DNA of 43,825 bases from Dysgonomonas sp. 521 (GCF_010501055.1 NZ_QVMO01000036.1:1-43825), one strand, 5' to 3'. Shown: positions 24,264-32,737, counted from the stretch's first letter. Made by a program: numbers and translations. The notes: generated by a model from the letters alone, not told the origin.

Positions 24264-24315
24264 AGAAAAGTAACAGGGGAGGAATAATGGAAAAGTGTCA
24301 CTTTTGTCACTTTTT
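24264..24315 (-). repeat. GTGAC repeat family, copy B (inverted)
   Basis: GAGAAAAGTAAC at the left and GTCACTTTTGTCACTTTTT-type sequence at the right reproduce the family in inverted orientation. It ends about 43 bp upstream of the start codon at 24358. See copies at 4116, 40516 and 41179. Confidence 0.6.
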
Positions 24316-24357
24316 AACAATTAAACAAATTGACATACACACAAAAAAACAGAAACT

Positions 24358-25056
24358 ATGAAATATCTATTATTCGTATTCTTATTTACCGGATTAATGT
24401 TTAGTTGTTCAGAAAAGGACAGGCAGGTTGATTTAGATGAAAGCCCGGCCGAAAGCCTGAGTATGGACAGCCTTTTTGAAGATACAACGAAAGTACTGAA
24501 TGTATATTTGCCTACGTTGATCGATTCGGCCAATCAGATTTTAGTTCATAAGATCTACGTTTCGAATGGTAAAGATGTGGATGCGTCTTTTTCATTGAAA
24601 AGGGCAAAAAGCTATGAAGGACCGAATCTTGTAAACCTGATATTCGAAGATGTGATTAATAAAAAGACATATTTACTAACTAATAACCAGCTGCAAATAA
24701 CGTCTTATGATGTAATCAGCCAGTTGATAGGACGAATCGGTAAAAAGTATATACTGTATCGTGTAATAGATAAGGATTATAATAAAGACGGAGTACTTGA
24801 TGGCAGGGATATTGGTAGCCTGTATATCAGCGATATAGATGGAACATCCTTTACGAAGATAACCAAAGACAACGAGGATATGAAGAATAGCGAATGGATG
24901 TATCCCCTCAACCGGTATTATTTCAGGACGATGGAAGATACGAATAAAGACGGCTATTTCGACATTAAGGATAAGATACATTATTATTATATACAATTTG
25001 ACGGACAAGGTTATCAGACGGTAGAGTATAGCCCGCTGGAAATATTCAATAAATAA
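24358..25056 (+). CDS. lipoprotein with two EF-hand/dockerin-like calcium loops
   Basis: 232 residues. A lipoprotein signal peptide with lipobox LMFSC (Cys17) implies envelope location. Two DxNxDGxxDxxD loops (DYNKDGVLDGRD at 140-151 and DTNKDGYFDIKD at 194-205) match the calcium-binding loop consensus and are spaced like paired loops, each followed by a beta-strand. The rest resembles a repeat or propeller-like beta protein (YLLTNNQLQITSYD, LYISDIDGTSFTKITKD). No named family is recognised. The next gene starts 3 nt after its stop, so it may share a transcript with the RNA methyltransferase gene, although the functions look unrelated. Confidence 0.78.
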   Translation: MKYLLFVFLFTGLMFSCSEKDRQVDLDESPAESLSMDSLFEDTTKVLNVYLPTLIDSANQILVHKIYVSNGKDVDASFSLKRAKSYEGPNLVNLIFEDVINKKTYLLTNNQLQITSYDVISQLIGRIGKKYILYRVIDKDYNKDGVLDGRDIGSLYISDIDGTSFTKITKDNEDMKNSEWMYPLNRYYFRTMEDTNKDGYFDIKDKIHYYYIQFDGQGYQTVEYSPLEIFNK

Positions 25057-25059
25057 AAG

Positions 25060-26214
25060 ATGACAAGAGAATTTAAGATGATAGCCAAGACAATGGCGGG
25101 GCTTGAGGAGGTTTTAGCGGAAGAACTGATAAGTTTGGGCGCAAACAACCTTGAGATAGGGAAGCGTATGGTTTCTTTCGAAGGAAATCTGGCATTGATG
25201 TACAAGGCGAATATTCATTGCCGTACCGCGTTGCGCATTCTTCGTCCCGTTTTTGAGTTCAGGGCTAAGACTACTGATGAGATATATAAGAAGGTGAAGG
25301 CTATGAACTGGTTTGAGCACCTCACCGAGGATAGCACCTTTGCCATAGATGCCATTACATTCTCCGATTATTTTACACATTCCAAGTTTGTGGCTTACCG
25401 TGTAAAGGATGCCATTGCCGATTACTTTATGCAAAAAACAGGAAAACGGCCATCGGTGAATACGGAGAATCCCGATTTGCTTATCAACTTCCATATAGCT
25501 CACGACAAGTGTACATTATCGTTCGACAGTTCGGGCGAATCCCTGCACAAAAGAGGGTATCGCATAGCCCAGACAGAAGCCCCGTTGAACGAAGTGCTGG
25601 CTGCCGGAATGATATTGAAGACTGGCTGGCGTGGCGAGTCCGACTTCGTAGATCCCATGTGCGGGTCGGGTACATTGCTGATAGAAGCGGCGATGATAGC
25701 CATGAACGTGCCGCCGGGGATATACAGGCAGAACTTTGCATTCGAGAAGTGGAAAAACTTCAATGCCGAACTTTTTGAAACGATATATAATGACGACTCG
25801 GGAGAACGGGAATTCAAACATAAGATATACGGCTCTGATATTTTACCCGAGGCGATTGACATAGCCGCAAAAAACATTAAGAACGCGGGGGTGGATAAAT
25901 ATATAGATTTGAAAGTGATGCCTTTTGAAAAATATATGGAGGCTCCTGCCGAGAATGGGATACTGGTAACCAACCCGCCATACGGGGAGCGCATCAAGCC
26001 TGACGACCTGTTAGGGTTATATGAGCGCATAGGAGAGCGGCTCAAACATGTCTTTATGGGATATTCGGCGTGGATACTCAGCTATAAGAAAGAATGCTTT
26101 GATAAGATAGGGCTGAAACCATCGAAGAAGATACAACTGGTAAATGGCTCATTGCAATGCGAATTCCGGCGATATGATATATTTGCAGGGAAGAAGTACC
26201 CAAAAGCAGAATAA
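25060..26214 (+). CDS. THUMP-domain class I SAM-dependent RNA methyltransferase (RlmL/TrmN-like)
   Basis: 384 residues. The N-terminal about 160 residues are a ferredoxin-like plus THUMP RNA-binding domain. The C-terminal methyltransferase domain has DPMCGSGTLLIEAAM for SAM binding, YGSDILPEAIDIAAKNIKNAG, and the catalytic NPPYGERI (NPPY at 305-308) typical of N2-guanine or related base methylation. The arrangement equals the N-terminal half of E. coli RlmL (23S rRNA m2G2445), as is usual in Bacteroidetes, where the RlmK half is absent. The exact target base is inferred. The start is 3 nt after the preceding stop. A small unknown gene follows after 10 nt. Confidence 0.92.
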   Translation: MTREFKMIAKTMAGLEEVLAEELISLGANNLEIGKRMVSFEGNLALMYKANIHCRTALRILRPVFEFRAKTTDEIYKKVKAMNWFEHLTEDSTFAIDAITFSDYFTHSKFVAYRVKDAIADYFMQKTGKRPSVNTENPDLLINFHIAHDKCTLSFDSSGESLHKRGYRIAQTEAPLNEVLAAGMILKTGWRGESDFVDPMCGSGTLLIEAAMIAMNVPPGIYRQNFAFEKWKNFNAELFETIYNDDSGEREFKHKIYGSDILPEAIDIAAKNIKNAGVDKYIDLKVMPFEKYMEAPAENGILVTNPPYGERIKPDDLLGLYERIGERLKHVFMGYSAWILSYKKECFDKIGLKPSKKIQLVNGSLQCEFRRYDIFAGKKYPKAE

Positions 26215-26224
26215 TAGAAAAAAA

Positions 26225-27019
26225 ATGACACATCAGCAAATACTAGACAAACTACACAGGCGTATGGCTGAATCTATGGATTCGGACCTGCGGAGGATTA
26301 TATGGAGCCAGATGACTTATCATAATGTGGCGGATAAAAAGAAAGTACTGGAATTGCTTATGATCCGCTGGAATTGTGCCCTGAAGGGAACAAAAGAAGA
26401 AGTGACGGATAACTATAAGGATATGGTAATACTTACGCTGGCAGTTCTCCTGCACAGGTATGGGATGGTGGATGAGCAGATAACGAAAGACGCTTTGGCG
26501 GCTATAGACAGCCTGAACGAAAAGGTGGTGACCTCGGATGCTTTTTTCCATCAGACTGCTAAGATGAAAGAGTTTCTGCAAAACGAGCCTGCATCGTTGA
26601 CGAAACGTCCGGTCAGGCCAAAGGCAGATGTGACATTTTACAGGGCGCAGGACGTTATATCGTTTAAGCAGGATGGTAAGTACTGTGCCGCCTATGTACA
26701 TAATAATCATCAGAATGAATATCCTGTTATCGAATTCTATGATTTTGTTTCAGACAAAAAGCCGGACATGCAGGATTTAGCCGGAGCAAAAGCGAAGGGT
26801 ATTACAAGGGCGAACGGTAATATGGAGAAATGTAAATATATGGTATTCGGACTAAAGGATTTGCCTGATTATGCAAATCAGGTGCACCTGATACAAGCAG
26901 CTGTGGCTAGCCCGCCCGATAACGAGCACCTGAAGCAGGGAGACGGGGTTTGGGAACATTCCGCCATCGGTTCCGATATAATAGAGATACAGAAGGTTAT
27001 AAAAGGAATTATCAAATGA
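26225..27019 (+). CDS. hypothetical protein
   Basis: 264 residues from the ATG at 26225; the frame continues upstream into the methyltransferase gene, but MTHQQILDKLHRRM is a natural helical start. The N-terminal half (about 1-130) is all-helical with a Trp-rich piece (IIWSQMTYHNVADKKK, LMIRWNCALKG). The C-terminal half (about 140-264) is mixed alpha/beta with FKQDGKYCAAYVHNNHQNEYPVIEFYDF. No signal peptide, no metal motif. It is 10 nt downstream of the RNA methyltransferase gene and probably cotranscribed. I do not recognise the family. Confidence 0.7.
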   Translation: MTHQQILDKLHRRMAESMDSDLRRIIWSQMTYHNVADKKKVLELLMIRWNCALKGTKEEVTDNYKDMVILTLAVLLHRYGMVDEQITKDALAAIDSLNEKVVTSDAFFHQTAKMKEFLQNEPASLTKRPVRPKADVTFYRAQDVISFKQDGKYCAAYVHNNHQNEYPVIEFYDFVSDKKPDMQDLAGAKAKGITRANGNMEKCKYMVFGLKDLPDYANQVHLIQAAVASPPDNEHLKQGDGVWEHSAIGSDIIEIQKVIKGIIK

Positions 27020-27168
27020 TAACCCGCTATATACAGGGTGCTTCTTTGACTTCTCAAATCCTCTTGTAAAGCTTGAGATAGAGAAAGAGACTTTGGTTTA
27101 TGAACAAATAGTACGTATAGATATGGACTGTATGTCGTCTGTAGAGGTTACACAGCTTATTTTCTGAA
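27020..27168 (+). pseudogene. possible gene remnant (open frame without start)
   Basis: Between the unknown gene and the acetyltransferase a frame stays open for about 50 codons and ends at TGA 27166-27168. It reads like a real protein (NPLVKLEIEKETLVYEQIVR) but has no start codon before an internal ATG. It may be the tail of a decayed gene, or chance. Confidence 0.25.
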
Positions 27169-27172
27169 TATT

Positions 27173-27736
27173 ATGGATAGTTTCCCTGTCTTACATACCC
27201 GGCGGCTCAATTTAATAGAGATCAAACAATCTCATCTGAATGACTTGTTTAACCTTTTCAGCGATAAAGAAGTGATCAGCTACTATAACCTGTTGCCATA
27301 TAAGGATATAGAAGATGCGCAGCCGTTGCTTGATTGGTTTATCAGCCGTTACCGGCAAGGGCTGGCTGTGCGTTGGGGGATAGCCCTCAAAGGCAGTGAG
27401 CATATTATAGGTACAGTTGGATTCAACAACTATACGGAGAACCATCGCGCTAATATAGGGTATGACCTTCAAAAGGAGTATTGGAACAAAGGGTATATAA
27501 CGGAAGTATTGCAAATGGTCATTTGCTTCGGCTTTAATGAATTGAATGTCAATCGTATCGAAGCTGAGGTAATGCAAGGAAATTTGGCTTCGGAGAAAGT
27601 GCTTGAAAAACTGCGCTTTAAGAAAGAAGGGGTTCTTCGCGAATGGATGTACTGGAACGGCGCACACTACGACATGACGATGTACTCTCTATTGAAAAGT
27701 GAGTATAATTCATCTCAGAATCCAAAAGAGCCATGA
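27173..27736 (+). CDS. GNAT acetyltransferase, RimJ/RimL-like
   Basis: 187 residues. It begins with the RimJ/RimL-type opening (LHTRRLNLIEIKQSHLNDLFNLFSDKEV). It carries GSEHIIGTVGFNNYTENHRANIGYDL and the acetyl-CoA-binding segment YWNKGYITEVLQMVICFGFNELNVNRIEA. The end is NLASEKVLEKLRFKKEGVLRE and an MYSLLKSEY close. Members acetylate N-termini of ribosomal proteins or small amines; the substrate is unknown. The 3' end overlaps the convergent DUF6599 gene by 22 nt. Confidence 0.92.
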   Translation: MDSFPVLHTRRLNLIEIKQSHLNDLFNLFSDKEVISYYNLLPYKDIEDAQPLLDWFISRYRQGLAVRWGIALKGSEHIIGTVGFNNYTENHRANIGYDLQKEYWNKGYITEVLQMVICFGFNELNVNRIEAEVMQGNLASEKVLEKLRFKKEGVLREWMYWNGAHYDMTMYSLLKSEYNSSQNPKEP

Positions 27737-28479
27737 CTGTCCGTTTCTTCTTTTTCGGGGCATTTTACATAAAGGGATCCATTGTCGGCACTGATTATAT
27801 TTTCCTTCGGTATCCTATCCTTTAGCCTGTCCATATTTTCATCATCTGTAGGATGTATGAGTGCATTGTAGTTCTTTGAAATATTATCATTTACAAGCCA
27901 TATACCGGAGAAGGCAATGCCTTCCATCCATTGGAGAAGTGACGGTTGCGCGTTCGATATGGAGAGGTTGCCTTTCAGGTATTTAACGGATGACGAAAAA
28001 GGTATATGCTTATTTATTTCTGCCGGGATAAGTACTTTTCGGGCATTTAATGTATCTGCATACAGGAATAACAGCTCATCTGCGTTTCTCCTTGCTTTCC
28101 CCGAACCGGACTGGAAGACGATCGATATATATTTGTTATCAATAGCAGCCTGATACTGATAGGCTGATAAGCAATTGAAGAAGCTGAGCGTATCTGCTCT
28201 CATACATCTGAACGTATGCAGCGAATAGATACCAAAAGCGTTTTCAGGAGACGGCATTTCGTATATATCCACTGTATAGCTCTCGTCCTTATATTTTATA
28301 TCTCTGGTTATGAGTTTTTCAAAACCGTATTCGAGATACAGGTCGGAACCGCCGTTCATAAACCCGTAAAGGCCTGTTCCCGTAAATGTGCGTTCTCTTT
28401 CTACGGTAATATGAGGTGTCGTTTGAGCCGAAGATAACAGCCAAAGCGAACTCAGTAGTGTGAGTACGATGTATTTCAT
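27715..28479 (-). CDS. DUF6599-like secreted protein
   Basis: 254 residues. A signal peptide ends LLSSAQ, so it is exported. The conserved opening GLYGFMNGGSDLYLEYGFEKL, followed by YTVDIYEMPSPENAFGIYS and an IDNKYISIVFQSGSG strand, matches what I know as DUF6599. Its function is unknown. Its start codon directly abuts the stop codon of the upstream DUF362 gene (28479/28480), indicating one transcript and probably one process. The 3' end overlaps the acetyltransferase gene on the other strand by 22 nt. Confidence 0.8.
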   Translation of the reverse strand: MKYIVLTLLSSLWLLSSAQTTPHITVERERTFTGTGLYGFMNGGSDLYLEYGFEKLITRDIKYKDESYTVDIYEMPSPENAFGIYSLHTFRCMRADTLSFFNCLSAYQYQAAIDNKYISIVFQSGSGKARRNADELLFLYADTLNARKVLIPAEINKHIPFSSSVKYLKGNLSISNAQPSLLQWMEGIAFSGIWLVNDNISKNYNALIHPTDDENMDRLKDRIPKENIISADNGSLYVKCPEKEETDSHGSFGF

Positions 28480-29631
28480 TTATGCCAGATTTATTTCAGT
28501 CAGGTTTATCCTGTCTTTGTTGGCTACGCCTAAATTTAGTTCCTGAGCCATATTCATAAACTTGAGGGCGCCTGCCTTATCTTCGGTTTGAATTCCTTCC
28601 TCTATCCGTTTTGCTATCACGATGTCGTGCCCTATACGGTCAACAGCCACGGGGTCGCTTCCGGCGAGGAGTGTATTATAATTGCAGATAAACTGCGGGT
28701 TGGCAGAAGGGCCTCCTTCGAAGCAGCCGATCAGCCCGTCTACTATATTCAGTACCACCTTATCGCGCAGTGGGGGAAAGGCGCACGCATACGCTGATGT
28801 TTCGTGCCACAGGTCTTTGTGCAGTCTCGCAGTGTTGGTTATTGAGCCGAAAGCAAGGTTTTTCATGCATAATGTAACGGAGGAACCCGCGTTTTTCAAT
28901 ACCGGCAGGTTAATGATCTTAGTTACTTTCTGCGTGCATATCTTTGTGAAGTATGAATATTTCCCTCCGTTTACCATAAAAGGCATTGTGTAAGCATCAT
29001 ATTCCATTTCCACGTCCGCGTACAGGTAATGATCCTTGTCGATACGCTCTTCACTATATAGTTTACCTTCATTATTGTAATAGCTTCCTGCCGCGTCTTC
29101 GCACTCCGTTCCGGTAATGGTTATTCCCGGATAGTTTTCTTCGGTATATCCGGTTTCATGCAGTTGCATTTCGCGTCTGTCCCAGATTACCATGTTTTCC
29201 CGTAGTATGCCTGCTTCTTCCAGTTGTTTCACTACTGCCTGTGTAAGGGCATGCGATGTAGTTAACAGCTTTCCTGCCACAGGGTTGACTTTCAGCCCTA
29301 TTATATCTTTTTCGTCGACAAACTGTAGCCATGCTTTATTCAGGTCGGTTTCCCCTGTTAATTGCAGCATACTTTCTTTGAGCATGTCATATACTATTTC
29401 TTCTGATGGTTTCCCGTCAACTATGACCGAACTGTGGTTTACTCTTACAACCTTTCCGGGATATTTTCCGGGCATGGAAGATGCGTTTCGGGGAATAGCC
29501 AGAGCATCTTTTATATTTGTCTCCGGTTTGATGTCCTCTGTCACTAATGAGGGCGCGGCTTTCAATATAGGAGAAACTGTGGCGCCTAATCCGCCTAAGA
29601 ACAGGGATTTGAAGAATTTTCGTCTTTCCAT
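28480..29631 (-). CDS. DUF362 protein with twin-arginine-like signal
   Basis: 383 residues. The N-terminus MERRKFFKSLFLGGLGA has the Arg-Arg-x-Phe-Phe-Lys pattern of a Tat signal, so the protein is likely exported folded, possibly with a cofactor. The body matches DUF362 (VDEKDIIGLKVNPVAG, KIINLPVLKNAGSSVTLCMKNLAFG, VLNIVDGLIGCFEGGP, LLAGSDPVAVDRIGHDIV). Some DUF362 proteins carry ferredoxin Cys clusters; none is seen here. Function unknown. It is the first gene of a two-gene unit with the DUF6599 protein. A -7-like TACTTTTG lies at 29659-29666, 27 bp upstream. Confidence 0.87.
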   Translation of the reverse strand: MERRKFFKSLFLGGLGATVSPILKAAPSLVTEDIKPETNIKDALAIPRNASSMPGKYPGKVVRVNHSSVIVDGKPSEEIVYDMLKESMLQLTGETDLNKAWLQFVDEKDIIGLKVNPVAGKLLTTSHALTQAVVKQLEEAGILRENMVIWDRREMQLHETGYTEENYPGITITGTECEDAAGSYYNNEGKLYSEERIDKDHYLYADVEMEYDAYTMPFMVNGGKYSYFTKICTQKVTKIINLPVLKNAGSSVTLCMKNLAFGSITNTARLHKDLWHETSAYACAFPPLRDKVVLNIVDGLIGCFEGGPSANPQFICNYNTLLAGSDPVAVDRIGHDIVIAKRIEEGIQTEDKAGALKFMNMAQELNLGVANKDRINLTEINLA

Positions 29632-29658
29632 AGTGCTGAGGTTAAGTTAACTGATTAT

Positions 29659-29666
29659 CAAAAGTA
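29659..29666 (-). promoter_or_regulatory. -7 box candidate for the DUF362-DUF6599 unit
   Basis: TACTTTTG on the minus strand matches TAnnTTTG. A CTTG (29684-29687) lies 17 nt upstream as a poor -33 box. Confidence 0.35.
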
Positions 29667-29679
29667 AAAAATAATTCTA

Positions 29680-30096
29680 AGTACAAGACAAAAATAATAG
29701 AGTTTATATTCAATAAGATTATATATGGTTTATTCTCTGTGATTTAATTGCCTCCTGCTTTAGCTGGAGGATAATAGTCTAATCAGATAATGGCTTTAGC
29801 CAAAATGTTTTGACTAAAGTCGTTTTCTATCTGTATTATTATCCACGACTTGAAAGTCGTGGCAACTAAAACTCCTAAAAATATGCATCTTACTCTTTTA
29901 TTGAATATAAACTCTAATATAAAACTTGTAATTGCCAGTTATACTGCCCCTTCAGGGCGTTTTGATAAAACAGGCTGTAAGCCTAGTATAATTCAGCCTA
30001 GGGCAATGCCCTAGGAAACATTAACAAAGTGCCTGCGCCCTGTAAGGGCAACATAATAAGACTTTTAATATATATAAATGTTTTTTGTCATGTACT
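29680..30096. repeat. nested inverted-repeat elements in the DUF362-holin spacer
   Basis: The outer ends AGTACAAGACAAAAA (29680-29694) and TTTTTTGTCATGTACT (30081-30096) are inverted repeats. Inside, AGAGTTTATATTCAATAAGA (29699-29718) pairs with 29894-29915, bounding a MITE-like block with several small hairpins (CCTCC...GGAGG, CCACGACTT/AAGTCGTGG). Next, 29945-30058 carries CCCTTCAGGG, GCCTAGGGC/GCCCTAGG and GCCCTGTAAGGGC hairpins related to 14609-14880. This explains almost all of the 541-bp gap; no gene is seen. Confidence 0.65.
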
Positions 30097-30134
30097 GTAA
30101 AAAATAATTCTAGATCTTGTTAACTTATAAAACA

Positions 30135-30168
30135 AAAAACAAGAAAGTAAATGCACTTTCTTGTTTTT
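30135..30168 (-). terminator. strong hairpin terminator of the YtxH-holin operon
   Basis: A perfect 14-bp stem, 30135-30148 with 30155-30168 (core ACAAGAAAGT/ACTTTCTTGT), has a 6-nt loop and T-rich flanks on both strands. It lies 4 bp beyond the stop of the last gene of the operon. Confidence 0.85.
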
Positions 30169-30172
30169 GTTT

Positions 30173-30532
30173 TTAGTCATCATCATCCTTCCGTTTTTTC
30201 TTTTTCTTTCCGGAGAAGATGGACTTTATTTTTTTCATAAAGTAACGCCAGAGAAGTGGCTGTACAAGTTCCCATACTACGGGATAATAAGCAGTGAGTC
30301 CACTAAGCAGGCTGTTCGATGTTGATGTTTCTTCCTGTTGTTTCTTCTTGTTCGCGCCAAAGCCAAATGAACTTAATATCGCGTTTACTGTACTCTGAAA
30401 CAATAAAGAACCGGCATTATCTGAAAGATACGTCCAATGATCCGACAGGCGGTGTTCGCTTTCTTCACATTCGCGCCTTACCATATCTTTTTCGCGGCGT
30501 AGCTCTTCCAGTGGTGTCAAACTATTTTTCAT
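30173..30532 (-). CDS. small hypothetical protein, third gene of the YtxH-holin operon
   Basis: 119 residues. The N-terminal half is a charged helix (LEELRREKDMVRRECEESEHRL). The middle is moderately hydrophobic (GLTAYYPVVWELVQPLLWRYFM), possibly a membrane-associated segment. The C-terminus is a Lys run followed by four Asp. The start overlaps the holin-like gene by 11 nt, and the operon ends in the terminator at 30135-30168. Such trios (YtxH, holin-like, small protein) are common in Bacteroidetes; the role is unknown and probably envelope-related. Confidence 0.75.
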   Translation of the reverse strand: MKNSLTPLEELRREKDMVRRECEESEHRLSDHWTYLSDNAGSLLFQSTVNAILSSFGFGANKKKQQEETSTSNSLLSGLTAYYPVVWELVQPLLWRYFMKKIKSIFSGKKKKKRKDDDD

Positions 30533-30899
30533 CGGCTTCTACTTTACGGATAAATCTGATTGTGTTATGCAATATCGATTGTTTTATTTTGCCTCTGCAA
30601 AGGACTACAACCAACAGGACAAGTAGCGAAAACAGAGCCATAATACCAAATCCGGCTGCCAGACTGTTCAGCAGTTCGCCTACAAAGAATGCCATACCTA
30701 TCAGTACGAAAAACAGGATGACAGCTACAATAGCAAGGATTATTAAGCCATATCCCAGACCGGAAGCAGAGATACTCAACTTCTCAAAGGCATCCAGTTT
30801 GAACAACCGGATGCGTCTGTTGATATAGCTTAATAATTCTAACTTGATTTCTTCAATTATAATATTTAAGCTTTTTTCGTCTTCTGAATTATTCAACAT
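30522..30899 (-). CDS. phage-holin-superfamily membrane protein (Holin-X/superfamily III type)
   Basis: 125 residues. An amphipathic N-terminal helix (about 1-45) precedes two membrane segments (about 48-78 and 80-105: YGLIILAIVAVILFFVLIGMAFFVG, then LAAGFGIMALFSLLVLLVVVL), followed by a short basic tail. This is the layout of the chromosomal holin-like family. No phage genes are near, so a lytic role is unlikely. It overlaps both its neighbours by 11 nt, implying coupled translation with YtxH and the third protein. Confidence 0.82.
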   Translation of the reverse strand: MLNNSEDEKSLNIIIEEIKLELLSYINRRIRLFKLDAFEKLSISASGLGYGLIILAIVAVILFFVLIGMAFFVGELLNSLAAGFGIMALFSLLVLLVVVLCRGKIKQSILHNTIRFIRKVEADEK

Positions 30900-31092
30900 C
30901 GTCTATTAATTCATCTATTTTTCCTCTTCCCTTTCCGGCCGCGTGTCTTACATTTCCTTTTACTTTGTCTACCAGGCTGTTTATGTCTTTCAACCATTCT
31001 TCTTTCTTATCAGAAGCAGCAACATAGCCAACCGCAGCACCTAGTGCAGCGCCAATGGCCAAGAACAATAAGTTCGAACCAGTTTTATTCAT
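30889..31092 (-). CDS. YtxH-domain protein
   Basis: 67 residues. It begins with a Gly/Ala-rich membrane segment (LLFLAIGAALGAAVGYVAA) and continues with the basic/acidic helix KKEEWLKDINSLVDKVKGNVRHAAGKG typical of YtxH proteins. These are small, often stress-linked, envelope proteins of unknown mechanism. It is the first gene of the three-gene operon, and its end overlaps the holin-like gene by 11 nt. The spacer 31093-31301 upstream holds an inverted repeat TTTCCCGTA/TACGGGAAA (about 31230-31272), possibly the end of miaB transcription. Confidence 0.85.
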   Translation of the reverse strand: MNKTGSNLLFLAIGAALGAAVGYVAASDKKEEWLKDINSLVDKVKGNVRHAAGKGRGKIDELIDDVE

Positions 31093-31301
31093 AATTATTA
31101 TTTTATAAGTTAATTCTATATCATTATAACGTATTTAACGATCTTAAATTTTATCAAAAGAATATTTCTAATATAAAATTATACATCAGTTAAAACAGGG
31201 GTAAATGCCTAGTACTCTTTTTACTTTCCCGTAAAGGACAACTAATATAGCTATTTTTTGAAATACGGGAAATAATTTTTAGCAAAAAACTATTAAAGGA
31301 G

Positions 31302-32675
31302 CTATTCTATAGCCTCTCCGAATAATGTAGCTGAAGTGTTTCCTGTAATCCTTACTATAACAAAGTCGCCTACGCGATGGTTCGCTTTGTCGAAAATAAC
31401 TACTTTATTCTGGGATGTCCGCCCGAAGAGTTGTTCTCTCGACCGCTTGGAGAATCCTTCTACAAGAACCTCAAAAACTTTGCCGATATCCCTTTTATTA
31501 CTTTCCATCGAGCATTCATTCTGTAAATCGATAATTTGCTGCAAGCGTTTTATTTTTACATCTTCGGGAATATCATCTTCCAGTTTTTTTGCCGCGAATG
31601 TTCCGGGGCGTTCCGAATATTTAAACATAAATGCCGAATCGAAGCATACCTCGCGCATCAATGACAAGGTATCCTGCTGGTCTTCCTCTGTTTCGGAGTG
31701 GAATCCGCACATGATATCCGTGGATATGCCACACCCGGGTATAATCCGCCTGATGGCTTCGATGCGGTTGAGGTACCATTCACGGTCGTATTTTCGCTTC
31801 ATTACGTTCAGCATTCTGCTGCTGCCCGATTGTATCGGCAGATGAATGAATTTGCAAAGGTTGTCATATTTGGCAATCACTTCCAATGTCTCATCCGTCA
31901 TGTCTGTAGGGTAGGAGGTCGTGAACCTGATCCGCATTTTAGGCGCTGCTTTGGCGGCAAGTTCCAGTAACGCTGGAAAATCTACAACCGCTCCGTCCTC
32001 ATCTTCATAGCGGTATGAATTTACGTTCTGTCCCAGTAAAGTGGCTTCTTTAAAGCCTTTGTCCCGAAGGTTTTCGAGCTCGTTGAGAATGCTTTGCGGC
32101 GCACGGCTGCGTTCGCGTCCTCTGGTGTATGGGACAATGCAGTATGAGCAAACCTTGTCGCATCCGCGCATAATGGATATGAAGCCCGAAATATGGTTCC
32201 CTCCTATGCGCAACGGGATAACATCTTTGTATGTCTCCGTCTTTGATAATTGTACATTGATCGCTTTTTCGCCTTTTTCGGCGGCTCCCACCAGATTGGG
32301 CAGGTCGAGATAGGCATCGGGTCCTACTACTACATCGGCATGGTGCTTGTCGTGCAGTTCCTCTTTTACCCTTTCGGCCATACAGCCGAGAACCCCGATA
32401 ATCATATTGGGTTTCTTCTTTTTCTTGATGGCGTTGAAGTAGTCGAGGCGTTGAATTACTCTTTGTTCGGCGTTGTCGCGTATCGAACATGTGTTTACGA
32501 AAACGGCGTCAGCGTCTTCCAGCTTATCCGTCATGGTATAACCATCCATCTGCATCACAGACGCCACAACCTCGCTGTCGGCAACATTCATTTGACAGCC
32601 ATAGGTTTCGATGAACAGTTTCTTTTCTTCGGTAGAAGTCGTGGATTTAAAGTCCAGTCCTTGCTCGTTGTTCAT
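31302..32675 (-). CDS. miaB: tRNA-2-methylthio-N6-dimethylallyladenosine synthase
   Basis: 457 residues. A radical-SAM methylthiotransferase that adds the methylthio group to i6A37 in tRNAs reading U-starting codons. The N-terminal UPF0004 domain has ETYGCQMN, NTCSIRDNA and GCMAER, the three Cys for the auxiliary cluster. The radical-SAM site is GCDKVCSYCIVPYTRGRERSR (CxxxCxxC). A TRAM domain ends the protein (about 390-457). Length is normal. It is divergent from nadX, with a candidate -7 box TACTTTTG at 32738-32745. Confidence 0.97.
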   Translation of the reverse strand: MNNEQGLDFKSTTSTEEKKLFIETYGCQMNVADSEVVASVMQMDGYTMTDKLEDADAVFVNTCSIRDNAEQRVIQRLDYFNAIKKKKKPNMIIGVLGCMAERVKEELHDKHHADVVVGPDAYLDLPNLVGAAEKGEKAINVQLSKTETYKDVIPLRIGGNHISGFISIMRGCDKVCSYCIVPYTRGRERSRAPQSILNELENLRDKGFKEATLLGQNVNSYRYEDEDGAVVDFPALLELAAKAAPKMRIRFTTSYPTDMTDETLEVIAKYDNLCKFIHLPIQSGSSRMLNVMKRKYDREWYLNRIEAIRRIIPGCGISTDIMCGFHSETEEDQQDTLSLMREVCFDSAFMFKYSERPGTFAAKKLEDDIPEDVKIKRLQQIIDLQNECSMESNKRDIGKVFEVLVEGFSKRSREQLFGRTSQNKVVIFDKANHRVGDFVIVRITGNTSATLFGEAIE

Positions 32676-32737
32676 AGAAGTATATTTTTAGTATGTAATT
32701 AAGTACAGATGATTTATCTCAAAACATCTTTGGATGG

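Noticed and set aside
30522..30899. Phage lysis gene or prophage
   Set aside because: The holin-like protein belongs to a chromosomal YtxH operon and no other phage genes are present.
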